DNA from: Actinomadura physcomitrii
Lineage (GTDB): Bacteria > Actinomycetota > Actinomycetes > Streptosporangiales > Streptosporangiaceae
Length of the DNA stretch: 64,000 bases
Assembly: GCF_008923205.2 (NCBI RefSeq)
Contig: NZ_WBMS02000014.1
Span: 1-64,000 of the forward strand
Reading direction: 5' to 3'
Positions 43,166 to 52,266 of the stretch are shown here, piece by piece. The translations under genes and the position numbers were made by a program. Numbering within the stretch: the stretch's first letter is position 1; each line of letters opens with the position of its first letter. The notes below the pieces were generated by a model. The model was not told the DNA's origin and ran no database searches. It worked only from the letters and a program-made list of their open reading frames with translations.

Positions 43166-44312
43166 AGCCGTCATCACCGCCGCCCTGCGCACCCCCGTCG
43201 GCACCGCCTTCAAGGGGACCCTGCGCGACACCACCGCCTACGACCTGGCGCACCACGTGGTCTCCGCCGCCGCCTCGGGGCTGGACCCCGACCTGGTCGA
43301 CGACGTGATCCTCGGCGAGGGCCTGTACGGCGGCGGCGTCGTCGCCCGGCACGCCGCGATCACCGCCGGGCTCACCTCCGTCGCCGGGCAGGCCTGCAAC
43401 CGGCACTGCGCCGCCGGGCAGGCCGCCGTCCAGGACGCCGCCGCGAGCATCCGCGCGGGCATGGACGAGCTCGTCATCGCCGGCGGCGTGAACTCGGCGT
43501 CCACGTCGCCGAAGTCCCGCTTCCGGGACGGCGGCGAGTGGGTCGACCCGTGGAACCCGCCCACCCACCCCGACCGCCCGGACGCCCCGAACCTGGACAT
43601 GTCCATCACCGTCGGCTGGAACGCGGCCGTCAAGGCGGGCGTGTCCCGCGAGGAGATGGACGCCTGGGCGCTGCGCTCGCACCGCAACGCGGTCCGCGCC
43701 ATCGACGAGGGCCGGTTCAAGCACGAGATCGTCCCCATCGAGACGCCGCACGGCACGTTCTCCGTCGACGAGCACCCGCGGCGCGACACGTCCATGCAGA
43801 AGCTCGCCGCCCTCAAGCCGCTGCACCCGGAGATCGAGGGCTTCAGCATCACCGCCGGGAACGCCTGCGGCAGCAACGACGGCGCGGCGGCGCTCGTCCT
43901 CGCGAGCGACGGGCTCGCCGCCCGGCAGGGCCTGCCGGTGCTCGGCACCGTCCGGTCGTGGGCGTCGGTCGGCGTCGACCCCGCCATCACCGGCCTCGCC
44001 CCGACGAAGGCGATCCCGAAGGCGCTGGCGCGCGCCGGGCTCAAGCCCGACGACGTCGAGGTCTTCGAGATCAACGAAGCGTTCGCGTCCATGTGCGTCG
44101 CCACGGTCGGCATGCTCGGGCTCGACCCGGAGCGGGTGAACGTCAACGGCAGCGGCTGCTCGCTCGGCCACCCGGTCGCCGCCACCGGCGCCCGCATGCT
44201 GGTCACGCTGGTGCACGAGCTGCGGCGGCGCGGCGGCGGCATCGGCGTCGCCGCGATGTGCGCGGGCGGCGGGATGGGCTCGGCCACGGTCATCGAGGTC
44301 CCGGCGCCGTGA
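43158..44312 (+). CDS. Acetyl-CoA C-acyltransferase (thiolase)
   Basis: The 384-aa classical thiolase has C84 (NRHCAAGQA), NEAFAS, H338 (GHPVAATG) and C368 (MCAGGGMG). It cleaves a beta-ketoacyl-CoA to a shortened acyl-CoA plus acetyl- or propionyl-CoA. GTG at 43158 follows TTGGAGAG and overlaps the upstream small frame by 8 nt. It is the module-2 counterpart of the thiolase at 8016. The neighbouring HSD10-like dehydrogenase could supply the substrate. Confidence 0.87.
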   Translation: MPEAVITAALRTPVGTAFKGTLRDTTAYDLAHHVVSAAASGLDPDLVDDVILGEGLYGGGVVARHAAITAGLTSVAGQACNRHCAAGQAAVQDAAASIRAGMDELVIAGGVNSASTSPKSRFRDGGEWVDPWNPPTHPDRPDAPNLDMSITVGWNAAVKAGVSREEMDAWALRSHRNAVRAIDEGRFKHEIVPIETPHGTFSVDEHPRRDTSMQKLAALKPLHPEIEGFSITAGNACGSNDGAAALVLASDGLAARQGLPVLGTVRSWASVGVDPAITGLAPTKAIPKALARAGLKPDDVEVFEINEAFASMCVATVGMLGLDPERVNVNGSGCSLGHPVAATGARMLVTLVHELRRRGGGIGVAAMCAGGGMGSATVIEVPAP

Positions 44313-44359
44313 CCGCGGACGCCGTGCACGCCGTGGCCCCGCAGGCCTCGGCTCGGTGA
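44309..44359 (+). CDS. 16-codon linking ORF between thiolase and MeaB
   Basis: GTG at 44309 overlaps the thiolase stop (GTGA). The frame runs 16 codons and ends in a TGA that overlaps the MeaB GTG (GTGA). The peptide has no domain. It would keep ribosomes moving from the thiolase to MeaB, but it may also be chance. Confidence 0.25.
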   Translation: MTADAVHAVAPQASAR

Positions 44360-45234
44360 ACGTCCCCGAGCTGGTCGCCGAGGCGCGCGGCGGCTCCGTC
44401 CGGGCCGCCGGACGGCTGCTCAGCCTGGTCGAGGGCGAGCGCCGCGAGGAGGTCCTCGACGTCCTCGGGCCGGCCGCCGCGCGCGTCGTCGGCGTCACGG
44501 GACCGCCCGGCGCCGGCAAGTCGACGACGGTCGCCGCCCTCGTCGGGGCCTACCGGGGCCGCGGGCGGCGGGTGGCGGTGCTCGCCGTGGACCCGTCGTC
44601 GCCGTTCAGCGGCGGGGCGCTGCTCGGCGACCGGATCCGTATGGCCGCGCACGCCGCCGACCCCGGCGTGCTCATCCGCTCGCTGGCCGCCCGCGGGCAC
44701 CTCGGCGGGCTGGCGGCCGCCGTGCCCGCGGCGGTCCGGGTGCTGGCCGCGCTCGGCTACGACCCGGTCGTCGTGGAGACGGTCGGCGTCGGGCAGTCGG
44801 AGATCGAGGTCGCCTCCGTCGCCGACCCCGTCGTGGTCGTGCTCGCACCGGGGGCGGGGGACGCCGTGCAGGCCGCGAAGGCCGGCCTGCTGGAGGTCGC
44901 GGACGTCCTGGTCGTCAACAAGGCCGACCGCGACGGCGCCGAACGCACGGTCCGGGACCTGCGCGCCGAGACCGCCGCCCCGATCCTGACCCTCGTCGCG
45001 ACGAAGGGGGAGGGCCTGCCCCGGCTCGTCGAGGCGGTCGAGGCCCACGCCCGGGCGGACGACCCCGGCCGCCGGACCGAGCGCGCACGCGCCCAGATCC
45101 TCTCCCTGGCCCAGAGCCGCCTGCGCGCCCACTCGGCCCTCACCGAACTCGCGGACGACGTGGCCGCCGGCCGCCGCGATCCGTACACCGCCGCCCGGGA
45201 GCTCCTCCGCCGCCCTTCCGAGCCGGCGGACTGA
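44356..45234 (+). CDS. meaB: MeaB/ArgK-type GTPase, mutase chaperone
   Basis: The 292-aa P-loop GTPase has GPPGAGKST at 49-57, the switch VVETVGVGQSE and NKAD for guanine binding, the pattern of MeaB/ArgK proteins. MeaB loads and protects adenosylcobalamin in methylmalonyl-CoA mutase and its relatives. The matching split mutase lies 11 kb to the left in a different operon under the same operator type. GTG at 44356 is coupled to a short upstream frame. A hairpin overlaps the stop codon. Confidence 0.87.
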   Translation: MNVPELVAEARGGSVRAAGRLLSLVEGERREEVLDVLGPAAARVVGVTGPPGAGKSTTVAALVGAYRGRGRRVAVLAVDPSSPFSGGALLGDRIRMAAHAADPGVLIRSLAARGHLGGLAAAVPAAVRVLAALGYDPVVVETVGVGQSEIEVASVADPVVVVLAPGAGDAVQAAKAGLLEVADVLVVNKADRDGAERTVRDLRAETAAPILTLVATKGEGLPRLVEAVEAHARADDPGRRTERARAQILSLAQSRLRAHSALTELADDVAAGRRDPYTAARELLRRPSEPAD

Positions 45235-45263
45235 CGGCGGTCGGGGGCGTCGACCGCCGTCAG
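45231..45263. terminator. Bidirectional terminator, 13-bp stem
   Basis: CTGACGGCGGTCG and CGACCGCCGTCAG form a perfect stem with a 7-nt loop. The left arm includes the MeaB stop codon; the thioesterase gene ends 20 nt beyond on the other strand. Confidence 0.7.
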
Positions 45264-45283
45264 CGGCTCCGCGGCTCAGCGGC

Positions 45284-46111
45284 TCAGCGGTGGAAGCGCA
45301 GCAGGGCCTCCTGCGCGTAGGAGGCGACCAGCGCGCCGTCCTCGGTGAGGACGTCGCCCCTGCCGAAGCAGCGTCCGTGCGCGACGATCGGGCTGTGCTG
45401 GCGCAGCAGGAGCCAGCCGCCGGTGCGGAACGGGCGGTGGAACCAGAGCGTGTGCGAGGTGACGGCCGAGGTGAACGCGGTGCCGGCGTCCCGCTGCCCG
45501 ACGCCCTCGACGGGCCGGAGCGCCGTGCCGATGAGGCTGAGGTCGGTCGCGTAGGCGGTCAGCGCCGGCGCACAGGCCGCGTCGGTGTCGGGGATGCGCA
45601 TCCAGAGGTCGAGTTCGGGCGGGCCCGAGGCGGCCGAGTCCAGATCGGCGGACGCGCGGGTCTCCCAGGGCAGCAGGCCGATCTCCACGCGGTGCTCCGG
45701 GCCGAGGACCGACGGCGGCTTCGGGACCGTCTGGTGGTCGGGCCCGTCCTCGGCGGCGTGCAGGGACACCGAGGCGGTGGCGATGGCGCCGGCGTCCTGG
45801 AGCGCCCGGATCGTCAGGACCGCGAAGGTGCCACCCTCGCGGTGGCGCTCCACCTCGTAGCGGACGGGCTCGTCGGTGCGTCCCTCACGCGGGAACAGCG
45901 CGTGCAGGGACTTGACGCCCTTGCCCGGGCAGGCGAGCGCCGCCGCCCGGACGAACTGGGCGAGGATCTGCCCGCCGAACAGGCGGTGGTAGCCAAGCCG
46001 CTGGTTGCCCCCCTCGAACACGGCGACCACGCCCTCGGCGCCGGCGGACCGGGCCGGGGCCGGCTCGGTGAGGTCGAGGCACGCCAGGAGATCGCTCCAG
46101 AGATCGGACAT
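45284..46111 (-). CDS. Acyl-CoA thioesterase II (TesB-like)
   Basis: The 275-aa double hot-dog protein has FGGQILAQFVRAA and HALFPREGRTDEPVRYEVERHREGG in the first half, and LIGTALRP, SHTLWFHRPF and GWLLLRQHSPIVAHGRCFGRGDVLTEDGALVASYAQEAL in the second, typical of TesB. It releases free acids from acyl-CoAs, perhaps to rescue CoA from dead-end intermediates. It has its own module-2 operator 32 nt upstream. Confidence 0.87.
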   Translation of the reverse strand: MSDLWSDLLACLDLTEPAPARSAGAEGVVAVFEGGNQRLGYHRLFGGQILAQFVRAAALACPGKGVKSLHALFPREGRTDEPVRYEVERHREGGTFAVLTIRALQDAGAIATASVSLHAAEDGPDHQTVPKPPSVLGPEHRVEIGLLPWETRASADLDSAASGPPELDLWMRIPDTDAACAPALTAYATDLSLIGTALRPVEGVGQRDAGTAFTSAVTSHTLWFHRPFRTGGWLLLRQHSPIVAHGRCFGRGDVLTEDGALVASYAQEALLRFHR

Positions 46112-46142
46112 GCCTTCGACTATAGTAAAGCTCTCCAGATAT

Positions 46143-46157
46143 GAGAATGAGATTCTC
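46143..46157. promoter_or_regulatory. Module-2 operator H
   Basis: GAGAATGAGATTCTC lies between the TetR stop and the thioesterase start, 32 nt before the latter. Confidence 0.72.
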
Positions 46158-46161
46158 GGGG

Positions 46162-46839
46162 TCAGCCGCGGGAGATCCCCAGGGCGCAGAAGTCCCAGAC
46201 CTCGTCGGCCTCGAGCGGGTGGGCGCTCTCGTCCTCGGCGACGCCGTTCGACTGCGCGACGAACAGGACCGTCTGCATCACCAGGGCGGCCGCCCTGCGC
46301 GGGCTGGTCCCCTCCCGCAGCTGCCCGGCGGCCTCGGCCTCCGTCATCAGCTCGGTGAACAGGACCAGCAGCGGCGCGTGCGCGATCTTGACCTCGGCCG
46401 GGTGGGAGGTCAGCAGCTGCGGTGCGAAGTCGGTGAACAGCGGGCGCTGGGCGGACGGGTCCGGCCGCGAGAGCTCGAACAGCAGCGTGACCGCGACCTT
46501 GAGCCGGGCCAGCGGATCGGACTGCCCGGCCGCGGCGGCCCGGATCTGCTCGGCCGACCGGCGCAGCGCGTCCTCGAACAGGGCGAGGAGCAGCTCGTGC
46601 TTGCCGTCGAAGTGCTGGTAGAAGCTGCGCAGCGACTGCCGTGAGCGGTCCACGACCTCCTGCACGGTGAAGTCGGTGGTGTTCTTCTCCGTGATGATCG
46701 CCTGCGCCGCGTCGAGGAAGCGCTCCACCCGCTGCTCGGCGCGGAGCTTGGCGGCCTTGGTCGAGCGCTCGACCGCGCGCTGCTTCCAGGCCGGTTCCTC
46801 GGCCGGGGCGCTCGCGGGCGGATCCGTCTTCTGTGCCAT
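46162..46839 (-). CDS. TetR-family regulator (paralogue of the 22280 gene)
   Basis: The 225-aa protein shares with the 22280 regulator the arm EEPAWKQRAVERSTKAAKLRAEQRVERFLDAA, the HTH FTVQEVVDRSRQSLRSFYQHF and DGKHELLLALFEDAL; the ligand domains also align but diverge more. The pair should bind the same palindrome, with different or overlapping ligands. No full operator lies directly before its own ATG; the nearest is at 46931, shared with the divergent gene. The thioesterase lies downstream. Confidence 0.85.
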   Translation of the reverse strand: MAQKTDPPASAPAEEPAWKQRAVERSTKAAKLRAEQRVERFLDAAQAIITEKNTTDFTVQEVVDRSRQSLRSFYQHFDGKHELLLALFEDALRRSAEQIRAAAAGQSDPLARLKVAVTLLFELSRPDPSAQRPLFTDFAPQLLTSHPAEVKIAHAPLLVLFTELMTEAEAAGQLREGTSPRRAAALVMQTVLFVAQSNGVAEDESAHPLEADEVWDFCALGISRG

Positions 46840-46930
46840 GTCAAGAACCTTACTGCACGCAGCCGGGATGACGTTCGCAGTCTTACCCCTCCAGCGCCGG
46901 AAGGCGACGAGATCACTACTTTCTTATTCA

Positions 46931-46945
46931 GAGAATGTTATTCTC
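46931..46945. promoter_or_regulatory. Module-2 operator I
   Basis: GAGAATGTTATTCTC, identical to operator A on its reverse strand. The flank TACTTTC-N2-AT-N-CA before it also recurs at operator A, so the whole promoter seems duplicated. TATTCT is the likely -10 box and GTG begins 7 nt after the operator. Confidence 0.75.
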
Positions 46946-46952
46946 TCCAACT

Positions 46953-47939
46953 GTGAGAGCGCTGCGTTGCACCGTGCACGGTTCCCTGGACGACCTGACG
47001 GTGGGCGAGATCCCCGAGCCGGTCGCCGGCGCCGGCCAGGTCGTCGTCGACGTCCGGGCCGCCGCCGTCAACTTCGCCGACATCCTCATCATCCAGGGGG
47101 CCTACCAGGTCGCCGCCCCGGTCCCCTTCACGCCGGGGAGCGAGTTCGCGGGACGCGTCGTCGAGGTCGGGCCGGACGTGGAGGGGTTCGCCGCCGGCGA
47201 CGCGGTGTCCGGCTCGGTGTTCGTCGGCGCCTTCGCCCAGCGCGTGGTGGTGCCCGCGGCCAGCCTGACCGTGCTGCCGCCGGACGTCGACCTCCGCGCC
47301 GCCGCCGCGTCCGGGGTCTCCTACGCCACCGCCTACCACGCCCTCACGCTCGTCGCGGAGCTGCGCGCGGGCGAGACGCTGGCCGTGCTCGGCGCGGCGG
47401 GCGGTGTCGGCCTCGCCGCCGTCCAGCTCGGACGCCTGCTCGGCGCGCGCGTGATCGCCGTCGCGTCGTCGGAGCGCAAGCGCGGCCTGTGCCGCGCCGA
47501 GGGAGCGGACGACGCCCTGCCGTACGAGGATCTGAAGCGGAACCTGGCCGGCGCGGGCGGCGCCGACGTGGTGCTCGACCCGGTCGGCGGGGCGCACGCC
47601 GAACCGGCCCTGCGCGCGCTGCGCTGGGGCGGGCGCTACGTGACCGTCGGCTTCGCCGCCGGCGAGATCCCCCGCATCCCGCTCAACCTCGTCATGCTGA
47701 AGGGGATCAGCGTGCGCGGCTTCGAGTTCGGCGGCTGGGCCCGGCACGACCGCGACGCCCTCGCGCGGGGCCGCGCCGAGCTGACCCGGCTGTTCGCGAC
47801 GGGCGAGCTGAAGCCGCACATCCACGCCGTCTACTCGCTGGAGGACGCGGCCGGCGCGCTCGCCGCCGTCGCCGGGCGCAGCTCGGCCGGCAAGGTCCTG
47901 ATCGTGCCCGCGGACCCGGACGTCCCGCACGGGGCCTAG
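46953..47939 (+). CDS. NADPH:quinone oxidoreductase-like MDR enzyme
   Basis: The 328-aa zinc-free medium-chain dehydrogenase has VNFADILIIQGAYQ, TPGSEFAGRVVEVG, LGAAGGVGLAAVQLGRLLGARVIAVASS and SAGKVLI, the quinone-oxidoreductase/enoyl-reductase pattern. It may reduce an enoyl-CoA or enone with NADPH. GTG at 46953 (VRALRC) fits the family N-terminus; no ribosome site is seen, and the operator/-10 is only 7 nt away, so a leaderless mRNA is likely. Its 3' end overlaps the convergent gene by 4 nt. Confidence 0.83.
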   Translation: MRALRCTVHGSLDDLTVGEIPEPVAGAGQVVVDVRAAAVNFADILIIQGAYQVAAPVPFTPGSEFAGRVVEVGPDVEGFAAGDAVSGSVFVGAFAQRVVVPAASLTVLPPDVDLRAAAASGVSYATAYHALTLVAELRAGETLAVLGAAGGVGLAAVQLGRLLGARVIAVASSERKRGLCRAEGADDALPYEDLKRNLAGAGGADVVLDPVGGAHAEPALRALRWGGRYVTVGFAAGEIPRIPLNLVMLKGISVRGFEFGGWARHDRDALARGRAELTRLFATGELKPHIHAVYSLEDAAGALAAVAGRSSAGKVLIVPADPDVPHGA

Positions 47940-48478
47940 AGCCGCCTGTCGGTCGGCTCGTCGGGCTCGACGCCGAAGGTGTTGAAGGCCATCGCGAGCA
48001 TGGCGTAGGTGCCGACCGTGAAGACCAGGTCGATGAGCTGGCGCTCGTCGAGGTGCTCGCCGAGCACGGCCCAGGTCGCGTCGGAGACGGTCGAGTCGCC
48101 GTGGAGCTCGGCGACGGCCCGCAGCACCGCGCTCTCCAGCTCGCCGGCGGCCTCGCCGCGGCCGGCCGCCTCGATCTCGTCCTCGGACAGGCCGGCCTTC
48201 GCCGCGAGCTTCACGTGCTCCGTCCACTCGTAGGCGCAGTCGCGCAGCCGGGCGACCCGCAGGACGGCCAGTTCACGCAGCCGGGGCGGAAGGGTCGAGC
48301 GCATCATCATGTAGCCGCTGAACGGCAGGAACCGCTTCGTCAGACGCGGGTTGCGGACCAGCGTGGAAAGCGCGTTGCCCGCCCCGCGCGGGTTGATGAG
48401 GTGCTCGGGCAGCAGCACGCCCAGCGCGGCGCGCTCCTCCTCGGTCCACTGCTCACCCGGCAGCGGTGGCAGGCGCAT
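47936..48478 (-). CDS. Carboxymuconolactone decarboxylase-family protein
   Basis: The 180-aa protein has LPPRLRELAVLRVARLRDCAYEWTEHVKLAAKAGLSEDEI, the core of the CMD/AhpD-like fold, and LIDLVFTVGTYAMLAMAFNTFGVEPD at the end. The CxxC redox pair of AhpD is reduced to a single Cys before a YEWxEH motif, so peroxidase activity is unlikely; these members are found in catabolic clusters with unknown roles. A module-2 operator is 17 nt upstream of the ATG, with GAGG between. Confidence 0.8.
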   Translation of the reverse strand: MRLPPLPGEQWTEEERAALGVLLPEHLINPRGAGNALSTLVRNPRLTKRFLPFSGYMMMRSTLPPRLRELAVLRVARLRDCAYEWTEHVKLAAKAGLSEDEIEAAGRGEAAGELESAVLRAVAELHGDSTVSDATWAVLGEHLDERQLIDLVFTVGTYAMLAMAFNTFGVEPDEPTDRRL

Positions 48479-48494
48479 GGTCGGCTCCTCTCGT

Positions 48495-48509
48495 GAGAAC
48501 TATATTCTC
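48495..48509. promoter_or_regulatory. Module-2 operator J
   Basis: GAGAACTATATTCTC, one mismatch in the left arm, 17 nt before the leftward CMD-family gene. Confidence 0.68.
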
Positions 48510-48673
48510 GAATTCGGTTCGAAGATTCTCACGCTGCCGGTTCGGCCGTCAACGCCGGACCTGCGGCCGAGGCCCGCCGGGCTGCCGGCGCTCTCGCCGG
48601 ACCCGGTCGCCGTACGGGGTCAGGCGGGCGCGGCCTAGGCGATCAAGAAGTTCTGCGCATGCGGATGCTTGAT

Positions 48674-48690
48674 TCTCAACATACGAGAAG
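48674..48690. promoter_or_regulatory. Inverted arrangement of module-2 half-sites
   Basis: TTCTCAACATACGAGAA has the arms facing outward, unlike the other sites. It lies about 90 nt before the importer operon and may be a weak or different site. Confidence 0.4.
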
Positions 48691-48781
48691 CTAGTTTCCT
48701 TGCAGCAAGAGGACGACGCCAGAGGGTCGGCGACCACCTGCTCCGCCAGCCACTCGGGGGGAAGCACCGAGGAGGAAATCC

Positions 48782-50155
48782 GTGAGAACGCCGACGACCA
48801 TAGCCGCCCTCGCGGCGGTCGCCCTGCTGGCCGCGGGGTGCGGCCGCAGCGGCGGCGGCGACGAGGAGCCGACGCAGGGCACGGCACCGAAACAGGCCGT
48901 CTCGGCCGACTTCGGCGATCTGAAGGACGTGTGCGGGCCCGGCAGCCCGACCAAGTCGCCCGCCCAGGGCGTCACCAAGAGCGAGATCGACGTCGGCGTC
49001 TTCAGCGACGTCGGCTTCACCAAGAACCCGGAACTGGTGAACTCCGCGAAGGTGTTCACGTCCTGGTGCAACGAGCTCGGCGGCATCAAGGGCCGCAAGC
49101 TCGTCCCGCACATCCGGGACGCCAAGTTCATGGAGGTCCGGCAGCGGATGCTCGAGTCCTGCAAGCAGGACTTCGCGCTCGTCGGCGGCGCCGCCGGGCT
49201 CGACGGCATGGGCACCAAGGACCGGCTCTCCTGCCTGCTGCCCGACTTCCCGGCCCAGGTGAGCATGATCAACAACAACGGCTCGGACCTGCAGATCGCC
49301 CAGACCGGCGGTGCCTCCTACAACCGGTACGAGGGCTACTGGGAGTGGCTGCTGAACGACGCCTACCCCGGCTCGAAGGGCTCGGTCGGCCTCATCGCGG
49401 GCGACTCTCCCGTCACCAAGGGCCTTGGCGGCCAGGCGCAGGAGTCCATCAAGGCGATGGGCGGAAACCTCGCCTACAACGACCTGTACCCCGCCACCGG
49501 CGTCTCGGACTGGACCCCCTACGCCCAGGCCATCAAGAGCAAGGGCGTCAAGGGGCTCATCTTCTTCGGGGACTTCACGAGCCTCGCCAAGCTCGAGCAG
49601 ATCCTCACCGGCATCAACTACAAGCTCGACTGGATCGACGCGAACAACAACTCCTACCTCCCCCAGTTCATCAAGCTGGCGGGTCCGTCCCTGAAGGCCC
49701 AGAACAACTTCGTCGACCTCAGCGGCCTGCATCCCTTGGAAACGGCCTCGGACAACGCCGCGACGCAGAAGCTGCAGGCGCTCTACAAGAGGTACGCCCC
49801 CGGGGCGGACGTCACGAGCGTCGCGCTGCGCAGCTTCTCGGCGTGGCTGCTGTTCGCCAAGTCGGCGGCCACCTGCGGAGACGACCTGACCCGCAAGTGC
49901 GCCTACGAGGCGGCCCGCAAGGAGACCGCATGGACCGGCGGCGGTCTGCAGGCCCCCGTCGACCTCACCAAGAAGGACGCCCCGCTGGACTGCTTCAACG
50001 TGGAGAAGGCCACACCGGACGGCTGGAAGCCGGCCGACTTCAAGCCCAACAAGGGGGCGTACCGCTGCGGCGCCCCCACGCACAAGTACGTCGGCAACTT
50101 CGGCAAGCCGCTCACCCTCGCCGATGTCGGTAAGAGCATGAACGACTTCAAGTAA
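48782..50155 (+). CDS. ABC transporter substrate-binding lipoprotein (LivJ/LivK-like)
   Basis: The 457-aa protein has a lipoprotein signal peptide (MRTPTTIAALAAVALLAAGC, lipobox LAAGC, mature Cys20) followed by a type I periplasmic-binding fold: DVGVFSDVGFTKNPELV, KSCKQDFALVGG-like regions and GLIFFGDFTSLAKLEQIL. This branched-chain amino acid/amide family also binds aromatic and alicyclic acids in catabolic clusters, so the pathway substrate is a likely ligand. GTG at 48782 follows GAGGAGGAAA. The stop overlaps the permease start (TAATG). Confidence 0.85.
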   Translation: MRTPTTIAALAAVALLAAGCGRSGGGDEEPTQGTAPKQAVSADFGDLKDVCGPGSPTKSPAQGVTKSEIDVGVFSDVGFTKNPELVNSAKVFTSWCNELGGIKGRKLVPHIRDAKFMEVRQRMLESCKQDFALVGGAAGLDGMGTKDRLSCLLPDFPAQVSMINNNGSDLQIAQTGGASYNRYEGYWEWLLNDAYPGSKGSVGLIAGDSPVTKGLGGQAQESIKAMGGNLAYNDLYPATGVSDWTPYAQAIKSKGVKGLIFFGDFTSLAKLEQILTGINYKLDWIDANNNSYLPQFIKLAGPSLKAQNNFVDLSGLHPLETASDNAATQKLQALYKRYAPGADVTSVALRSFSAWLLFAKSAATCGDDLTRKCAYEAARKETAWTGGGLQAPVDLTKKDAPLDCFNVEKATPDGWKPADFKPNKGAYRCGAPTHKYVGNFGKPLTLADVGKSMNDFK

Positions 50156-52266
50156 TGGACCAGTTCCTCGCCTTCACGATCGTCGGGCTGAGCACCGCCG
50201 CGATCTACGCGGTCATCGGCAGCGGCCTGGTGCTCACCTACGTCACCACCGGCGTGTTCAACTTCGCGCACGGCGCGGCGGGCATGCTGGCGGCGTTCGC
50301 CTACTGGCAGCTGTCCGACGGCTGGGGATGGCCGGTCCCGGTCGCCCTCGCCGTGGTGCTGCTGGTGCTCGCGCCCGCCCTGGGGCTGTTCATAGAACGC
50401 GTGCTGCTGCGTCCCGTCCAGCACCTGGGCGAGGCGGAGCGGATGGTGATGATGGTCGCGCTGCTGAGCGGCCTCATCGCCGCCGCGCGGTGGATCTGGG
50501 ACCCCAACGTGGCCCGGCCGCTGCCGACGTTCTTCGCCGACCGGACGCCGATCCACTGGGGATCGGTCACGATCACCTGGCACCAGGCGCTCACCATGGC
50601 GGTCGCCGTGGCGGTCGCCGCCGGCCTCTGGGCCCTGCTGAACCGGACCCGGACCGGCGCGGAGATGCGGGCCACCGTGGACGACCGGGCGCTGGCCGGG
50701 CTCACCGGAGCCGACCCGGTGCGCGCGAACCGGGTCGCCTGGGTGCTCGGCACGCAGCTCGCGGCGGTCGGCGGCATCCTCATCGCGCCGGCCGTCGCGC
50801 TGGACGCGCAGCAGCTCTCCCTGCTGATCGTCAGCGCCTACACCGCGGCCATCTTCGGGCGGCTGCGCAGCCTCCCGCTGACGTTCCTCGGCGCGGTCGT
50901 CGTCGGCTGCATGGAGAGCTACCTGACCGGCTACCTGCCGCAGAACGACTACCTTCCCGGGCTGCGGCTGGCCGCGCCGGCGCTACTGCTGTTCCTGGCC
51001 CTGCTGCTGTTCCCGCACCGGCGGCTGCGCGGCCGGGACCGGAGGCTGGCGCCCGTCCCGCTGCCGTCCATGCGCGGCGCGCTGGTGTTCGCCGGGACCG
51101 TCGTGGTGTTCGGCGTGGTGCTGGCCACCGTCCTGCAGGGCACGGACCTCATCACCCTCGGGCCGCTGCTGCCGCTCGGCGTGGTCGCGCTGTCGTACGT
51201 CCCGCTGACCGGATACGCGGGCCAGATCTCGCTGTGCCAGCTGAGCATGGCGGGGATCGGCGCGGTCGTCTGGGCGCACCTCGGCGCGCACGGGCAGCCG
51301 TGGGCGCTGGTGGTCGCGGTGCTGGTCGCGGCGGTGGCGGGCGCGCTGATCGCGTTGCCGGCGCTGCGCCTTTCGGGGGTGTACCTGGCGCTCGGCACGG
51401 CGGCCTTCACGGTGGTCCTCGACCGGTGGATCTTCACGCTGCCGTCCTTCCACGTGCTGGGCGTGCGCATCGCGCTGTTCGAGCAGGGCTCCCTGGAGGT
51501 GCACGGGCCGTCGATGCTCGGCCTGCGGCTGGACGGCGAGCGCGGGCTGATGGTGTTCTCGGCCGTCTGCCTCGCGCTGGTCTCGCTCGGCGTCGCGGCG
51601 CTGCGCCGCGGCCGGTTCGGGCGGCGGCTGATCGCCCTGCGCGACAGCGAGGCCGCCTACGCGACGCTCGGCGGCAACCTCCTGGTCGCACGGGTGGCGG
51701 TCTTCGCGCTGGCCGCGGGGATCGCCGGGCTCGGCGGCGCGCTCTACGGCATGCAGATGCGCACGATCACCGCGGACCAGTTCAACCTGGTGGCCGGGCT
51801 GCCGATCTTCCTGATCGCGGTGATCGGCGGTCTCGGATACGTGGGCAACGGGCTGTTCGCCGGGACGGCGTTCGTCGGGCCGAACATCCTGCTCGACCTG
51901 GCGTCCTGGACGCCGAACCTCGTGGCGATCGCCCCGGCGCTGGCCGGGATGGGGCTGGCCGGCAGCCCCGACGGCATCGTGACCCGGTTCCGGCGCGAGT
52001 GGGACCCGGTCGCCCGCGACCGGGTCGTCCTGCCGGCCCTGCTGGGCGCTCTCGCGCTGGCGTGGCTGCTGCGAATCCTGGACGCGGTCAACGGCTGGGT
52101 GCTGCTGGCGGGCGTCCTGGTCGTGGCGTTCGCGCTGCGCGAGTACGCGGCGGCGCGGCTGCGGTCCCCGGCCGAACCGGAGGTCCCGGTCGAGTGGTGG
52201 GGCGTGCGGCGTCCCTGGCGCGCCGAGGACGGGGAGGTGCTGGCCCGTGGCATCGCTCGAGGTTGA
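50155..52266 (+). CDS. ABC transporter permease, fused LivH-LivM
   Basis: At 703 aa this is twice the usual permease length. The first half (to about 300) is LivH-like, with GLSTAAIYAVIGSGLVLTYVTTGVFNFAHGAAGMLAAF; the second half is LivM-like, with SYVPLTGYAGQISLCQLSMAGIGA and ALRLSGVYLALGTAAF. Some 16 or more membrane segments are visible. A single chain should therefore supply both halves of the membrane channel. The last 20 nt overlap the ATPase gene. Confidence 0.86.
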   Translation: MDQFLAFTIVGLSTAAIYAVIGSGLVLTYVTTGVFNFAHGAAGMLAAFAYWQLSDGWGWPVPVALAVVLLVLAPALGLFIERVLLRPVQHLGEAERMVMMVALLSGLIAAARWIWDPNVARPLPTFFADRTPIHWGSVTITWHQALTMAVAVAVAAGLWALLNRTRTGAEMRATVDDRALAGLTGADPVRANRVAWVLGTQLAAVGGILIAPAVALDAQQLSLLIVSAYTAAIFGRLRSLPLTFLGAVVVGCMESYLTGYLPQNDYLPGLRLAAPALLLFLALLLFPHRRLRGRDRRLAPVPLPSMRGALVFAGTVVVFGVVLATVLQGTDLITLGPLLPLGVVALSYVPLTGYAGQISLCQLSMAGIGAVVWAHLGAHGQPWALVVAVLVAAVAGALIALPALRLSGVYLALGTAAFTVVLDRWIFTLPSFHVLGVRIALFEQGSLEVHGPSMLGLRLDGERGLMVFSAVCLALVSLGVAALRRGRFGRRLIALRDSEAAYATLGGNLLVARVAVFALAAGIAGLGGALYGMQMRTITADQFNLVAGLPIFLIAVIGGLGYVGNGLFAGTAFVGPNILLDLASWTPNLVAIAPALAGMGLAGSPDGIVTRFRREWDPVARDRVVLPALLGALALAWLLRILDAVNGWVLLAGVLVVAFALREYAAARLRSPAEPEVPVEWWGVRRPWRAEDGEVLARGIARG

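Larger units (their letters stand above)
48479..48781. other. Control region between the CMD gene and the importer operon
   Basis: No gene is supported in these 303 bases. They hold operator J near the leftward gene (48495), an extra half-site AGATTCTC at 48532, and an inside-out repeat TTCTC-N7-GAGAA (48673). GAGGAGGAAA precedes the lipoprotein start. Confidence 0.55.

Noticed and set aside
46162..47939. Regulation of the thioesterase by readthrough from tetR alone
   Set aside because: A full operator stands between the two genes, so a separate regulated promoter for the thioesterase is more likely.
48510..48781. Small open frames between the CMD gene and the importer
   Set aside because: They lack ribosome sites and domains and overlap the control region, so no gene is called.
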